Below, piece by piece: positions 1 to 8,576 of a stretch of 64,000 nucleotides of DNA. The stretch comes from Nitrospira sp. (GTDB taxonomy: Bacteria; Nitrospirota; Nitrospiria; Nitrospirales; Nitrospiraceae). The position numbers and the translations under genes are program-made. How positions within the stretch are numbered: the stretch's first letter is position 1; each line of letters opens with the position of its first letter. The stretch covers positions 372,001 through 436,000 of the forward strand of contig JACOEK010000004.1 of the NCBI GenBank assembly GCA_024998595.1, written 5' to 3'. Under the pieces are notes generated by a model. That model was not told the DNA's origin and made no database searches. It saw only the letters and a program-made list of their open reading frames with translations.

Positions 1-219
1 CGAGGCTGCTGTAGCGGCAGGGGTGAACGTGCCCTCCAAAACGACGCCCTTCGGATGATTCGCGCGCATGCCGGGATGAACACCGAAGACGCCGTTGAAG
101 GCATCGACGAGTTGTTCAGGCAGTGATTTCTGAGGGGCCTGGGCGTCCTCAGCCACGGCAGAAGCGGGGATGATCAGGGTAGCAGTGAGCGCGGCTGTTG
201 CTGCGAGTGATCTCCACAT
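1..219 (-). CDS. Catalase-related (SrpA-like) heme peroxidase, exported, 5' part only
   Basis: This is the N-terminal 73 codons of a minus-strand gene that continues beyond the left edge of the window. The start at 219 is preceded on the minus strand by a strong GGAGGGAC ribosome site. Residues 1-22 form a signal peptide (short basic start, Ala/Leu-rich core, ASA-type cleavage region). The mature start then reads QLVDAFNGVFGVHPGMRANH and KGVVLEGTFTP, which resembles the opening of periplasmic catalase-related peroxidases that use heme to reduce organic peroxides or H2O2. The catalytic His and the proximal Tyr lie outside the window, so activity cannot be judged. It diverges from the old yellow enzyme gene at 425. 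Confidence 0.6.
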   Translation of the reverse strand, partial: MWRSLAATAALTATLIIPASAVAEDAQAPQKSLPEQLVDAFNGVFGVHPGMRANHPKGVVLEGTFTPAATAAS

Positions 220-424
220 AGGCCGGTCCCTCCTCGAAGGTTGTCGATTCGACGATGCTCGGCTTTGGAACAGCTCATCCCAATCAAGGATGTGGCGCGA
301 CAGGCAAACGGGGTGGGTGAGCGATGGAACCCTACTCCTGCATGCCGACTGAGTCAATCGGCCAGCGAGGTCGCCCTGATCACTCTTTCTTTCCCACTCG
401 CGTAGCTGGTAAGAGAAGTCCACC

Positions 425-1552
425 ATGGCGACCCCCAAACTCTTTGAGCCGATAGTGATCGGTGAGCAGACGCTCTGCAACCGCATCGTCATTGCGCCGA
501 TGTGCCAGTACTCTGCGGTCGATGGCCAGATGACCGACTGGCATCTGATACACCTTGGCCACCTAGCTCTGTCCGGGGCGGCCGTGCTGACCATTGAGGC
601 CACCGCGGTTGAGCCGGAGGGACGGATCACCTACGCTGATGTCGGACTCTGGGACGATGCAACCGAAGTGGCCCTTGCGCGCACGTTGCAGAGTGTCCGC
701 CGTTGGTCGGATATTCCCATTGCCATTCAGCTGGCCCATGCGGGCCGGAAGGCATCGACCGATGTACCGTGGAAAGGGGGCGGGCAATTCCCGCCTAATC
801 ATGAACAGGGGTGGCAGACAGTCGCTCCGTCGGCGATCCCATTTGCAGCCGGCCAACATCCTCCGGTTGCCTTAGACCATTCAGCGATGAATCGCCTTCG
901 CGAATCGTTCGCTTCTTCGGCCCGTCGCGCGGGGAGGCTCGGGCTCGACGCGGTGCAGATTCACGTCGCGCACGGCTATCTTCTCCATGAATTTTTGTCG
1001 CCGCTCTCCAACCGACGCGAGGATGAGTATGGCGGCTCCCTGGACAATCGCCTGCGGTTTCCCCTCGAGATTTTTGATGCAGTCCGCGCCGCGTTCCCGT
1101 CCAATCGGCCGGTGACCGTGCGCGTGTCCGGCACCGACTGGGTAGAAGGCGGTTGGGACATCGAGCAGACCATCGCATTCGCCAAGGCCCTGGAAGCGCG
1201 TGGTTGTGCCGCCATTCATGTCTCCAGCGGCGGGCTCGATCCGCGCCAGCACATTCCTCTGGGCCCCGGTTACCAGGTGCCGCTTGCCAGAGCGGTTAAA
1301 CAGGCCGTTTCGGTGCCGGTGATTGCGGTCGGCCTCATCACCGATTATGACCAGGCGGAGGCAATTGTCAGCCGAGGGGATGCGGACATGATCGCGCTCG
1401 CCCGTGCGATCCTGTACGACCCGCGTTGGCCCTGGCATGCGGCGGCGCACCTTGGCGCGCAGGTTAAGGCACCGAGCCAATATTGGCGCAGCCAGCCGAG
1501 CCGGTACCGCGATGTATTCATTACGGACAAGCAGAAGGGAATCAAACCGTAA
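425..1552 (+). CDS. Old yellow enzyme family NADH:flavin oxidoreductase (YqjM/NamA class)
   Basis: 375 aa, an FMN-dependent ene-reductase that reduces activated C=C bonds of enals, enones or nitro compounds with NAD(P)H. The N-terminus (LFEPIVIGEQTLCNRIVIAP, then MCQYSA) carries the Cys of the MCQYSA motif that tunes FMN in the YqjM/xenobiotic-reductase class. HAGRKAS (about residue 106) and HVAHGYLLHEFLSPLSNRR (from about residue 180), with the paired substrate-binding His and the EYGGS that follows, are typical of the class. Near the C-terminus GDADMIALARAILYDPRWPW is the flavin-phosphate region. Length matches the family. It is probably cytosolic, and the divergent exported peroxidase hints at oxidative or electrophile stress. 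The substrate cannot be predicted. Confidence 0.9.
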   Translation: MATPKLFEPIVIGEQTLCNRIVIAPMCQYSAVDGQMTDWHLIHLGHLALSGAAVLTIEATAVEPEGRITYADVGLWDDATEVALARTLQSVRRWSDIPIAIQLAHAGRKASTDVPWKGGGQFPPNHEQGWQTVAPSAIPFAAGQHPPVALDHSAMNRLRESFASSARRAGRLGLDAVQIHVAHGYLLHEFLSPLSNRREDEYGGSLDNRLRFPLEIFDAVRAAFPSNRPVTVRVSGTDWVEGGWDIEQTIAFAKALEARGCAAIHVSSGGLDPRQHIPLGPGYQVPLARAVKQAVSVPVIAVGLITDYDQAEAIVSRGDADMIALARAILYDPRWPWHAAAHLGAQVKAPSQYWRSQPSRYRDVFITDKQKGIKP

Positions 1553-1856
1553 TCATCTGGTGATGCAGAGGCCTGCCCGCGCCAGATCCATCTCTCGCGG
1601 GTGGAAGGGTAGAGTTCTGCCACCATCTCTCCGGTTATGAACTCATCGCGTCCTGTGTACCCTGTCCCTCATCCGTTTGCGTAAATTCCTACAGAGTCTC
1701 GATTACACCTCTCCAGCTACTTCGGACGGATTCTCGTCTCTTGTTATTCCAGGGATATACCCAGTCGGAATGAAGCGGGAGGTGCGTAGAATGTCGTGAA
1801 CGTAGTGGCCAGACCCATCTACGCAATCTTATCCACATAACAGGGAGGGTAAAGCC
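1553..1856. other. Intergenic region without recognisable gene
   Basis: No credible coding frame, tRNA or strong hairpin was seen in this 304-bp gap between the old yellow enzyme gene and the small lipoprotein. It presumably carries the promoter for the lipoprotein. A GGGAGGG ribosome site lies immediately before the ATG at 1857. Confidence 0.4.
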
Positions 1857-2054
1857 ATGCGATACCTCGGAATGCTCGCGTTACTGGTCGCTACCCTCAC
1901 TGGGACGACAGCTTGTGATCAACATCCCCAACCATCTCAGACCCCCTCGAATGCTGCCCCCACATCGTCGGATCGAAAAGAGACGCACCCGGCTCAGCCA
2001 ACGGGTGAACCGCAAAGCGGGGAGGGAAAACAAGTCCCATCACCCGGTAAGTAA
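1857..2054 (+). CDS. Small lipoprotein, unknown function
   Basis: 65 aa. A lipoprotein signal peptide is clear: MRYLGMLALLVATLTGTTAC, with Cys20 as the predicted lipidated residue after a TTA lipobox. The remaining ~45 residues are a hydrophilic Pro/Ser/Thr/Gln-rich tail with no fold expected. A good ribosome site (GGGAGGG) supports the start. Such tiny proline-rich lipoproteins are common in envelopes and evolve quickly. The SDR gene follows 52 bp downstream and may be co-transcribed. No function is proposed. Confidence 0.65.
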   Translation: MRYLGMLALLVATLTGTTACDQHPQPSQTPSNAAPTSSDRKETHPAQPTGEPQSGEGKQVPSPGK

Positions 2055-2106
2055 CCGATGGCGCTCCACTATTCGATGACACCACGCGCGAAAGGATTAC
2101 TCGATC

Positions 2107-3162
2107 ATGGCCGTATCGCTCAAACCACTTCGCAATCAGATCATCGTCATCACCGGCGCGACATCAGGCATCGGGCTTACGACCGCGCGGATGGCGGCTC
2201 GACGCGGGGCGCGGCTCGTCCTGGCGGCTCGCAGTGAAGGCGCGCTGATCGAACTCGAGCGGGAATTGTCAAACGGCCGGCATCGCGCCGTGACCGTCAC
2301 CGCAGACGTCGGAAAACCCGCCGACGTGCAACGCATTTCGCGAATCGCGCGACAGATGTTCGGAGGGTTCGACACGTGGGTCAACAACGCGGGCGTTTCG
2401 ATGTATGGGCGAATCCTGGACGAACCCATCGAAGATATGCGCCGATTGTTCGAGACCAACTTTTGGGGCCTCGTGTATGGATCGCTGGAGGCGGCCCGGT
2501 ACTTCAAGGAGCACGATCAGACGGGAGCAATCATCAACGTCGGGAGCACCCTGTCGGACCGCGCGCTGATTCTTCAGGGAATGTATTCCGCGTCCAAGCA
2601 TGCCGTGAAAGCGTTTACCGACGGGCTCCGCATGGAAGTGGAAATGGACGGCATGCCGATCTCGGTCACGTTGATTCAACCGGGCGCCGTTGCCACGCCC
2701 TATTCACAACATGCTAAAAATTATATGGAGACGGAACCGACGAATCCTCCGCCGGTGTATGCCCCGGAAACGGTCGCTCGGACGATTCTGCACTGTGCTG
2801 AGAGCAGCGAGCGAAATGTCTACGTGGGAGGCGGTGGAAAAGGCATTGCGATGTTGGGGTACTACGCACCCAGGCTGGCCGATCTGTTGATGGAAACGCT
2901 GTTTGCCAACCAGCAGCAAACTGATCGTCCTCCCGCCCGGCCTCGTGGCGAGAATGCCTTGGATCGCCCATCCGACAATTTGCGAGAGCGAGGGGACTAT
3001 CAGGGGCATGTGTCAGAATCGAGTCTCTACACCACCGCATCTTTGCACCCCATGCTGACGGGAGCCGCGCTCGTCGGCGCTGGACTCGCGTTGAAGACAT
3101 TGTGGCCATCGAAAAGGAGTGCAGGGCCGATGCAGAACGTCCGCCGCACGCCGCAACGGTAA
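2107..3162 (+). CDS. SDR-family oxidoreductase with C-terminal hydrophobic extension
   Basis: 351 aa short-chain dehydrogenase. The Rossmann motif TGATSGIG (about residues 17-24), NNAG (about 92-95), the catalytic Ser region INVGSTLSD and YSASKHAVK (Tyr/Lys pair, about 160-168) are all present, so it should be an active NAD(P)-dependent oxidoreductase. A classical SDR ends near residue 250. Here about 90 extra residues follow, including a charged segment and a hydrophobic stretch, LTGAALVGAGLALKTLWPSK, that could anchor the C-terminus to the membrane. This layout is seen in uncharacterised SDRs found near envelope or stress genes. The substrate is unknown. Confidence 0.85.
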   Translation: MAVSLKPLRNQIIVITGATSGIGLTTARMAARRGARLVLAARSEGALIELERELSNGRHRAVTVTADVGKPADVQRISRIARQMFGGFDTWVNNAGVSMYGRILDEPIEDMRRLFETNFWGLVYGSLEAARYFKEHDQTGAIINVGSTLSDRALILQGMYSASKHAVKAFTDGLRMEVEMDGMPISVTLIQPGAVATPYSQHAKNYMETEPTNPPPVYAPETVARTILHCAESSERNVYVGGGGKGIAMLGYYAPRLADLLMETLFANQQQTDRPPARPRGENALDRPSDNLRERGDYQGHVSESSLYTTASLHPMLTGAALVGAGLALKTLWPSKRSAGPMQNVRRTPQR

Positions 3163-3259
3163 TCGCGGGCGCCTGACGGGTAGGTGTGCGCGGGGACAGC
3201 TGATCCGGTGACTAGGAGCGCGTCCCGAAATAGAGCGGGGTTGGAAGCGATATCTCGCG

Positions 3260-4501
3260 TCAGCCTTTCTGCTTCCCATCCAGCAGACAACTCACGTTCA
3301 TATCACCCATGACATTGATGGCCGTCCGGCAGCGGTCGAGGAACCAATCCACCGTGAGCAGGACGGGAATGAACTGCACGGGGAGCCCAACGGCCGTAAA
3401 GACCATGGTCATCGTGACGAGGCCTGCCTCCGGAATGCCGGCGGCGCCGACTGAGGCAATGATGCTCGTCAGCACCACCATCAGTTGTTGGTGCATGCTC
3501 AGGTCTATGCCGATCATTTGCGCGATGAACAACGCCGCCATGGCCTCGTAGAGGGCGGTGCCGTCGTTGTTGAAGTTTGCCCCGACCAATGCGCCCATGC
3601 TGGCGGATTGCTCGCGCAGGCCCACGCGGTCTTTCAGCGCGGCATAGGTCACCGGCATCGTGGCCGTCGAACTCGCCGTGGAGAAGGCCATGACCAGCGC
3701 GTCGCGTCCACCGCGAAGCAATTGGCCCGGACGCACCCACGATCCGAAGCGGACGCGGATAAGATAGTAGGCGGCTTGGATGGTAAGCGCAAGCAGCACG
3801 CTCAGCACAAAGACGCCCAGCGCCTGGAACTGTGCGAAGCCTTCCGTCCCCACGATGCTGGCCACGATGCCGAACACGGCCAGAGGCACCACGGCGATGA
3901 TCCAATGCAAAATCTTTATCAGGGACTCCAGCACGAGTTCGACGAGGTGCTCGACCGTTCCGAGCGGGCGGTGACGTTCCTTGCGCAACGCCATGCCGAA
4001 GGCGACCGCCACGAAGATGACACCGATCACCTTTCCATCGTCACCCAGAGGGCCAAGCAGGCTTTTGGGCACATTTTCAATAAAGGCGACGAGCGGATTT
4101 GCCGTATGCGTGGTTTCGACGGAGGGTTCTGGCGGCGCGAGTCCCGCACCTCGTCCCGGTTGAATCACGTTGGCCACGGTCAGCCCAACGGTGATCGCGA
4201 CCAAGGTATTCATCAACAACAGTCGCGGAAGGCGTGCCGCAAGGGGACCGCCGAGATGCGTCGTCATGAACGTGTGTACGATCGCCGCAAGAATCAACGG
4301 CGGTGCGAGCGCGCCCAAGAGGCGTAGTACCAGCTTGCCGGGCGTCGCTAGAAAAGCTGCCTGGCTTCCCAATGCCAGCCCTGTGGCGACGCCCAGTATC
4401 ACGCCGATGATGATGCGCCCATACAGCGGGATGTTGTGCCAGGTTGCCATCAGGCCGGTGCGGGGCGGCACGATCGTCGTCTCCAACGTATTGTCATCCA
4501 C
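3260..4501 (-). CDS. Dicarboxylate/amino acid:cation symporter (DAACS family)
   Basis: 413 aa inner-membrane carrier of the GltP/DctA family, which couples uptake of C4-dicarboxylates or acidic amino acids to H+ or Na+. The N-terminal helix IIIGVILGVATGLALG, several later hydrophobic helices, a Ser-rich reentrant loop (VMAFSTASSTATMPVTYAAL) and the NNDGTALYEAMAALFIAQ segment (the NxDG-type cation/substrate motif) support the call. VLTSIIASVGAAGIPEAGLV is the second hairpin loop, with the G-x-P-x-A/G motif. Length matches the family. It lies convergent to the SDR gene at 2107-3162 and upstream of the minus-strand SDR at 4632. Substrate preference cannot be read from sequence alone. Confidence 0.88.
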   Translation of the reverse strand: MDDNTLETTIVPPRTGLMATWHNIPLYGRIIIGVILGVATGLALGSQAAFLATPGKLVLRLLGALAPPLILAAIVHTFMTTHLGGPLAARLPRLLLMNTLVAITVGLTVANVIQPGRGAGLAPPEPSVETTHTANPLVAFIENVPKSLLGPLGDDGKVIGVIFVAVAFGMALRKERHRPLGTVEHLVELVLESLIKILHWIIAVVPLAVFGIVASIVGTEGFAQFQALGVFVLSVLLALTIQAAYYLIRVRFGSWVRPGQLLRGGRDALVMAFSTASSTATMPVTYAALKDRVGLREQSASMGALVGANFNNDGTALYEAMAALFIAQMIGIDLSMHQQLMVVLTSIIASVGAAGIPEAGLVTMTMVFTAVGLPVQFIPVLLTVDWFLDRCRTAINVMGDMNVSCLLDGKQKG

Positions 4502-4631
4502 CAGGTGTTTCTCCGGTCATGCCTTGTTCTTTATTGAAATCACAATGCAATACAGAACGGCGCCATGTCTACGCATGGCAGGTTGCGTAGTGCCGGGTAT
4601 CAGAAAATGAGCGCCACTAGGTTCATGAAGG

Positions 4632-5384
4632 TCAGAGCTGACTCATGCCGCCATCGACGATCAGTTCGGTGCCCACAATGAACGCCGATTCGGGAGACGA
4701 GAGATAGAGCACGGCGCTCGCGATCTCATCGGGCGTCCCAAAGCGTTTGAGCGGAATTTGGGACTGGATACTCGTGGCGACTTGGGACACTTGTTCTGTC
4801 GAGAGGCCGAGCCGTCCGTAAAGAGGCGTGGAGACGGGGCCTGGGCTGACCACATTGACGCGGATGCCTTTGCTGAGCAGTTCGGATGAGAGCGTCTTTG
4901 CCAGGGAGATCAAGGCCGCCTTGCTGGCGGCGTAGACGGTCGTGTTGGGCATGCCGATGTGGGCGTTGATCGAGCCGTTGAGTACGATCGCGGCGCCCTG
5001 GTTCATGAGCGGCAGCAGCGCCTTGATCAGGAAATAGGGGCCTTTCACGTTGGTGTCGAACGTTGTATCCCACATGTCTTCCTCAACCGCCTCAACGGGG
5101 GCAAACGTGCTGACCCCGGCGTTGATGAACAGGGCGTCGAGGGTGACCTGTTCCCGTTTGAGCGACTCTGCCAACGTAATTCCGTCTGAGATGCGTCCGG
5201 CATCACTTCGCAGGGCAATGACGTTCGTGCCGAGCTGAGCCGCCGCTTTGTCCAGGGTGCTTTGATCGCGGCCTGTCAAGACGACGCGGGCCCCTTCCTT
5301 CGCAAACGCGCGCGCGGCGGCCAGACCAATTCCACTATTGCCGCCTGTGACCAGAGCGACTTTACCTGCGAAGTTCTGCGGCAT
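4632..5384 (-). CDS. SDR-family oxidoreductase (FabG/glucose dehydrogenase-like)
   Basis: 250 aa when started at the ATG at 5384, which has GGAGAAACC just upstream. A longer frame to 5525 adds 47 residues with no SDR similarity and is rejected. Motifs are TGGNSGIG near the N-terminus, the Asn/Ala-Gly site as INAGVS, NGSINAHIG (catalytic Ser) and YAASKAALISLAKTLS (Tyr/Lys), ending in a C-terminal EL-IVDGGMSQL typical of classical SDRs. It is probably a soluble NAD(P)-dependent dehydrogenase of unknown substrate. It could be co-transcribed with the symporter downstream, although about 130 bp separate them. Confidence 0.87.
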   Translation of the reverse strand: MPQNFAGKVALVTGGNSGIGLAAARAFAKEGARVVLTGRDQSTLDKAAAQLGTNVIALRSDAGRISDGITLAESLKREQVTLDALFINAGVSTFAPVEAVEEDMWDTTFDTNVKGPYFLIKALLPLMNQGAAIVLNGSINAHIGMPNTTVYAASKAALISLAKTLSSELLSKGIRVNVVSPGPVSTPLYGRLGLSTEQVSQVATSIQSQIPLKRFGTPDEIASAVLYLSSPESAFIVGTELIVDGGMSQL

Positions 5385-5589
5385 GGCGGTTTCTCCTTCA
5401 GTTGTGGCTCGACTGCCTGGAAAAGATGCGGAGGGCGCTTCAGGAGGATACAGCGTCGTCCATCTTACTGGCGCGAACTCGTTTCTGTCTATTGCGTGAT
5501 CGGGCCATGCTGGTACGAGGATCAACGGGTAGGGTCATCCCGGTTGACTCGCAATCTTTGTGCGGCCAAGATGCCGTTTCGAGGTGGTG

Positions 5590-6003
5590 ATGCGGCGTGT
5601 CGTCTCCTATCTGCTGGGGCCTGAAGGACTGTGGATCGCGATCAGCCTCGTGGTCTCTCTCGTTGCGGCCAGCAATGAACCTTCGACGCCAGCGGGCAAC
5701 GATTTCCTTGAAACCCTCTGGGTCGCGATTCCGTTAGCCGGGATACCCCTGACATTTCTCACGGCCTATCTGCCGGGCGGGGGCGGCTGGAGGTGGCTCC
5801 TGCGCACGGTAGTGATCTCCTCCGTCGGCGTGCTGGTAGCCTCGTTCATTGCGGCTAGCGGGGTCGACTATCACGATTCCCGAAACTCCGGTTTGCTCGG
5901 CGCACCCGCATACAGTCTCTCAATCGGGCTCTTGCTGCTGGTGCCACTCACGCTCGTCGCTGCTGTTCTCGTGTGGAAAAAGAACCGGGCAAGGACAAGG
6001 TAA
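5590..6003 (+). CDS. Small integral membrane protein, unknown function
   Basis: About 137 aa from the ATG at 5590 (ATGCGGCGTGTC); an in-frame upstream start at 5560 is possible. Four hydrophobic segments are visible: LWIAISLVVSLVAA, LWVAIPLAGIPLTFLTAYL, a Trp-rich segment running into VVISSVGVLVASFIAAS, and YSLSIGLLLLVPLTLVAAVLVW, then a basic tail. No family is recognised. A truncated, gapless copy of its second half occurs at 7421-7625, so this locus has been duplicated locally. The methyltransferase gene and transposase debris lie between the two copies. Confidence 0.6.
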   Translation: MRRVVSYLLGPEGLWIAISLVVSLVAASNEPSTPAGNDFLETLWVAIPLAGIPLTFLTAYLPGGGGWRWLLRTVVISSVGVLVASFIAASGVDYHDSRNSGLLGAPAYSLSIGLLLLVPLTLVAAVLVWKKNRARTR

Positions 6004-6226
6004 CGGTGCCTGGTGCGAGTTTCTTCCTCGGCAGGCGGAATGTGCGATTGCCAGATTAGAGGTGCCCTGGATTAGACAGCCACCTTTCTGTGCCCCAGCC
6101 GGCAGGTCCAATTCCCGTTCTACAATGGACAGACTCAGCGTTATGGGGCATATATGATTTGCGATTCACGCCCGGGGAAGAGCAGTGGGCATTGGTGAAA
6201 TTGAACCCTCTTGAAAGGGGCTTGGT

Positions 6227-6991
6227 ATGAGCGTCCCTCCCTTTACCGCACACAACATCCGGCTCGATGACGGCAGACGCACCATACCCGATGCGCCGCT
6301 GCTGGTGGAGGAGTGGCCTGGGTTTCACTCTCTCAAGAGGTTGTTAGACTTGGTGTTTCCCACTGGCAAGGAGAACCATCGAATTGCGGATTTGGGATGT
6401 TTAGAAGGGGGCTATTCGGTCGGATTTGCCAGGATGGGATTCGAGGCGGTGGGGATCGAGGTCAGAGACGCGAACTTTCAATGCTGCACCTACGTGAAGG
6501 AGCACGTCAGCCTTCCGAACCTGCAATTCGTGCAGGATAATGTGTTGAACTTTTCCCGTTACGGCAGATTCGACACGGTGTTTTGCTGCGGTCTGCTCTA
6601 TCACTTGGATCAACCAAAAGCATTTCTGGAACAGGTGGCCAAGCAGACGAAAAAATTGCTCATTCTTGATACGCATTTTTCGATCGAGTCCGATCTGGTC
6701 AAGCCGCAGTATGTGCTTTCCCCCATGACATCGAACGAGTCGCTGAAGGGCCGCTGGTATCGAGAGTTCCAGGACAATGCCTCGGTTGACGAACGGCAAG
6801 GGCTTCGCTGGGCTTCTTTCCATAATAGCCAGTCATTTTGGGTGAAACGGGAAGACCTGATCGGACTGATATACGACTTGGGCTTTAAGACGGTCTTTGA
6901 GCAATTTGATTATCACGCCCCGGACATTACAAAGGTGTTGGCGGACAGTTACGAATATTTGTTGCGGGGAAGATTTGTCGGCATCCGGTAG
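6227..6991 (+). CDS. Class I SAM-dependent methyltransferase
   Basis: 254 aa. The glycine-rich SAM-binding motif I is RIADLGCLEGGYSVGFA (about residues 47-63), followed by an acidic loop VGIEVRD (motif II) and FDTVFCCGLLYHLDQP (motif IV/post-IV), the usual order of a Rossmann-fold methyltransferase. The remaining C-terminal ~90 residues are probably the substrate domain. The acceptor is unknown; small-molecule or tRNA-modifying (CmoB-like) roles fit the layout but are not proven. Base composition is lower in GC than the flanking core genes. The gene is bracketed by a membrane-protein gene and its truncated copy, which suggests acquisition or rearrangement. Confidence 0.75.
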   Translation: MSVPPFTAHNIRLDDGRRTIPDAPLLVEEWPGFHSLKRLLDLVFPTGKENHRIADLGCLEGGYSVGFARMGFEAVGIEVRDANFQCCTYVKEHVSLPNLQFVQDNVLNFSRYGRFDTVFCCGLLYHLDQPKAFLEQVAKQTKKLLILDTHFSIESDLVKPQYVLSPMTSNESLKGRWYREFQDNASVDERQGLRWASFHNSQSFWVKREDLIGLIYDLGFKTVFEQFDYHAPDITKVLADSYEYLLRGRFVGIR

Positions 6992-7055
6992 GATCAGGAC
7001 TGATCATCTCGCGAAACCTCTGCTTCGCTAGCCTACAGGTTCAGGGCGTCTCTTT

Positions 7056-7202
7056 TCAGAACTCTTTCCAGAACCCCTTCGGTCGTCCCCCTGGCCGGAG
7101 GGTCGATTCCAGTCCACACCGCTTCGCCAACCGCCGTACCCAGGCTTCTTCAACGAACGGACGGCCCCGTTGCTCACGCGCCCACTCAATCGCGTGACCC
7201 CG
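7056..7202 (-). pseudogene. C-terminal remnant of a REP-associated tyrosine (Y1/IS200-like) transposase
   Basis: Read on the minus strand, this 48-codon open stretch contains RGRPFVEEAWVRRLAKRCGL followed by ESTLRPGGRPKGFWKEF and a stop. The combination of a GRPF..E.WV helix, a K/R-R-x-GLESTLRPxGRPK box and then the end of the protein is the usual tail of RAYT transposases, which mobilise REP-type palindromes in trans. Upstream, the frame is closed by an in-frame stop at 7203-7205. No HUH (His-hydrophobic-His) motif or catalytic Tyr can be found, so the gene is dead. It lies between the methyltransferase and a truncated gene copy, marking a rearrangement site. Confidence 0.55.
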
Positions 7203-7420
7203 TCATGAGCCCGTCGCTGAGCCAGTGGCAAGGCTGAGATAGCAGTTCTTGCGACTTTCTTCGTCGGAATGGGGAAGGTGTGATTGTAAGACTTGATCCT
7301 ATCTTTTGTCTCCTGCTCCCAGAGCCTTACGTTTCACATAGGGTGCGACCCTCACGAGGTGCGCATTGAATTGGACCGGAACCGAATCCGTTACCCGGGG
7401 CATTTTTGCTGGGAGAGGCA

Positions 7421-7651
7421 GGCTGGTGGTGGCTCCTGCGCGTGGTGGTTGTCTCTTCCGTCGGCGTCTTGGTGGCCTCGTCCATCGCCGCCAGCGGGAT
7501 GGACTGTCACGATTCGCGAAAATCCAGCCTACTCGGCGCACCTGTGTACAGCCTCTTAAGTGGGCTCTTGCTGCTAATGCCACTTGCGATCCGGGCCTCT
7601 TGTTCTAGCTGGGGTAAGGAACTGGTAAAGAAAGGAATAGCAGGTACGTAA
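7421..7651 (+). pseudogene. N-terminally truncated copy of the membrane protein at 5590-6003
   Basis: The frame encodes SSVGVLVASSIAASGMDCHD, SRKSSLLGAPVYSLLSGLLL and following residues. It aligns without gaps to the second half of the 5590-6003 protein (there SSVGVLVASFIAASGVDYHD). Nucleotide identity is high through roughly 7421-7625, then stops. The first two membrane segments are missing, and the only available start is a TTG (7406) without a ribosome site. It is therefore read as a duplicated fragment rather than a working gene. The fusion point at its left edge lies about 220 bp from the transposase remnant. Confidence 0.6.
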
Positions 7652-7821
7652 ACAGCTTTTTGCAAGGAGATGGAGGTGGGTGATTACTGCACTGACGCTT
7701 GTCCAATCAATCATGTCTGCAGAAGAGACAAAGACAGGCCATTTCCAAGAAGTCGAAATGTGGTCGATAAAGTTTTCCTTGATCGGCTAACGGTCGCGAC
7801 TGGACTCACCGCACCGATCTT

Positions 7822-8571
7822 TCATCTTACTTTATCCTTACTGCTGCGCTTACCGTCTTGCCTAAAAGTCGGCTCCACGGTTGCTTCTTGATAAGAGCTA
7901 AAGATCGAATCCACAAGCCTACTGCAGCTCGAGGTCACACGGGCAAGGACTCTCAACTGTTCTCTGCAGGTAGAGATGTGTGTTGGATGCGGGTAATTTA
8001 TCATGTGATCCACCTCGCCCCATACTTCTTCTGCGAGTGTTCTAACTTGGAGTTCACATGTGGGCAACGCTCGTTTATTAGCCTTGAATAAATAATGCAC
8101 ACTTGTGTACATCCGGCCGGTATCAGTAGTCTCGATACTAATGCTCTTAAAGTAAGCAGTAGATTCTGTGTCCCAGGTGCGTGCAATGGGGCCTTCAATC
8201 AGAACGTAATTCTCCTGCTCCAGCAGTTTCAAAATAATTCGGTTAATCCTATCGATTTGGGTTGTGTGCAAATGAAGAATGCGAAATCCAACTAGATCCG
8301 TGACTTTTTCGAAGAGATTGTCTTTGGTGATATCGAACTGCTCATTTTGACTTCTACGTTTGCTTGCTATTCTCTTGAGTTTATCCCTCAAGTGATCAGG
8401 ATCTTTCACGCGCCATTTCTTTGAATGGACGTAGGGAGCTAAAGCTTCCGTGTTATCGAACAAGGCTTGAACATAGCCCATAAAACGTACGAACTGCTCT
8501 ATGTTTTCCTCATAGTGAGACACGAGTTTGTCGATCCTGACCGTTTCCCTCTTCGAAAGTACGTTGTCCAT
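7822..8571 (-). CDS. RelA/SpoT-domain nucleotide pyrophosphokinase (small alarmone-synthetase-like)
   Basis: 249 aa, third gene of a compact minus-strand operon. The RelA/SpoT synthetase fold is recognisable with its key residues: R54-V-K56 (ATP-phosphate contacts), D92-LVGFR97 (the Mg-binding Asp and following Arg), Y155-TSVH159 (the Tyr that stacks on the acceptor base, and His), and E173-LQVR177 with H189 later (the E-x-Q-x-R-T motif). There is no HD hydrolase domain, TGS or ACT domain, so it is a stand-alone synthetase. Known stand-alone family members make (p)ppGpp or ppApp, or pyrophosphorylate tRNA as toxins. Which applies is not readable. It starts 5 bp after the ParA-like gene ends. 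The region has low GC (25 of 60 at 8281-8340). Confidence 0.78.
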   Translation of the reverse strand: MDNVLSKRETVRIDKLVSHYEENIEQFVRFMGYVQALFDNTEALAPYVHSKKWRVKDPDHLRDKLKRIASKRRSQNEQFDITKDNLFEKVTDLVGFRILHLHTTQIDRINRIILKLLEQENYVLIEGPIARTWDTESTAYFKSISIETTDTGRMYTSVHYLFKANKRALPTCELQVRTLAEEVWGEVDHMINYPHPTHISTCREQLRVLARVTSSCSRLVDSIFSSYQEATVEPTFRQDGKRSSKDKVR

Positions 8572-8576
8572 TTATT

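Noticed and set aside
7670-7891. 73-codon plus-strand ORF after the truncated gene copy
   Set aside because: The AGGAG lies immediately against the ATG, and the frame overlaps the convergent RelA/SpoT gene; no motif.
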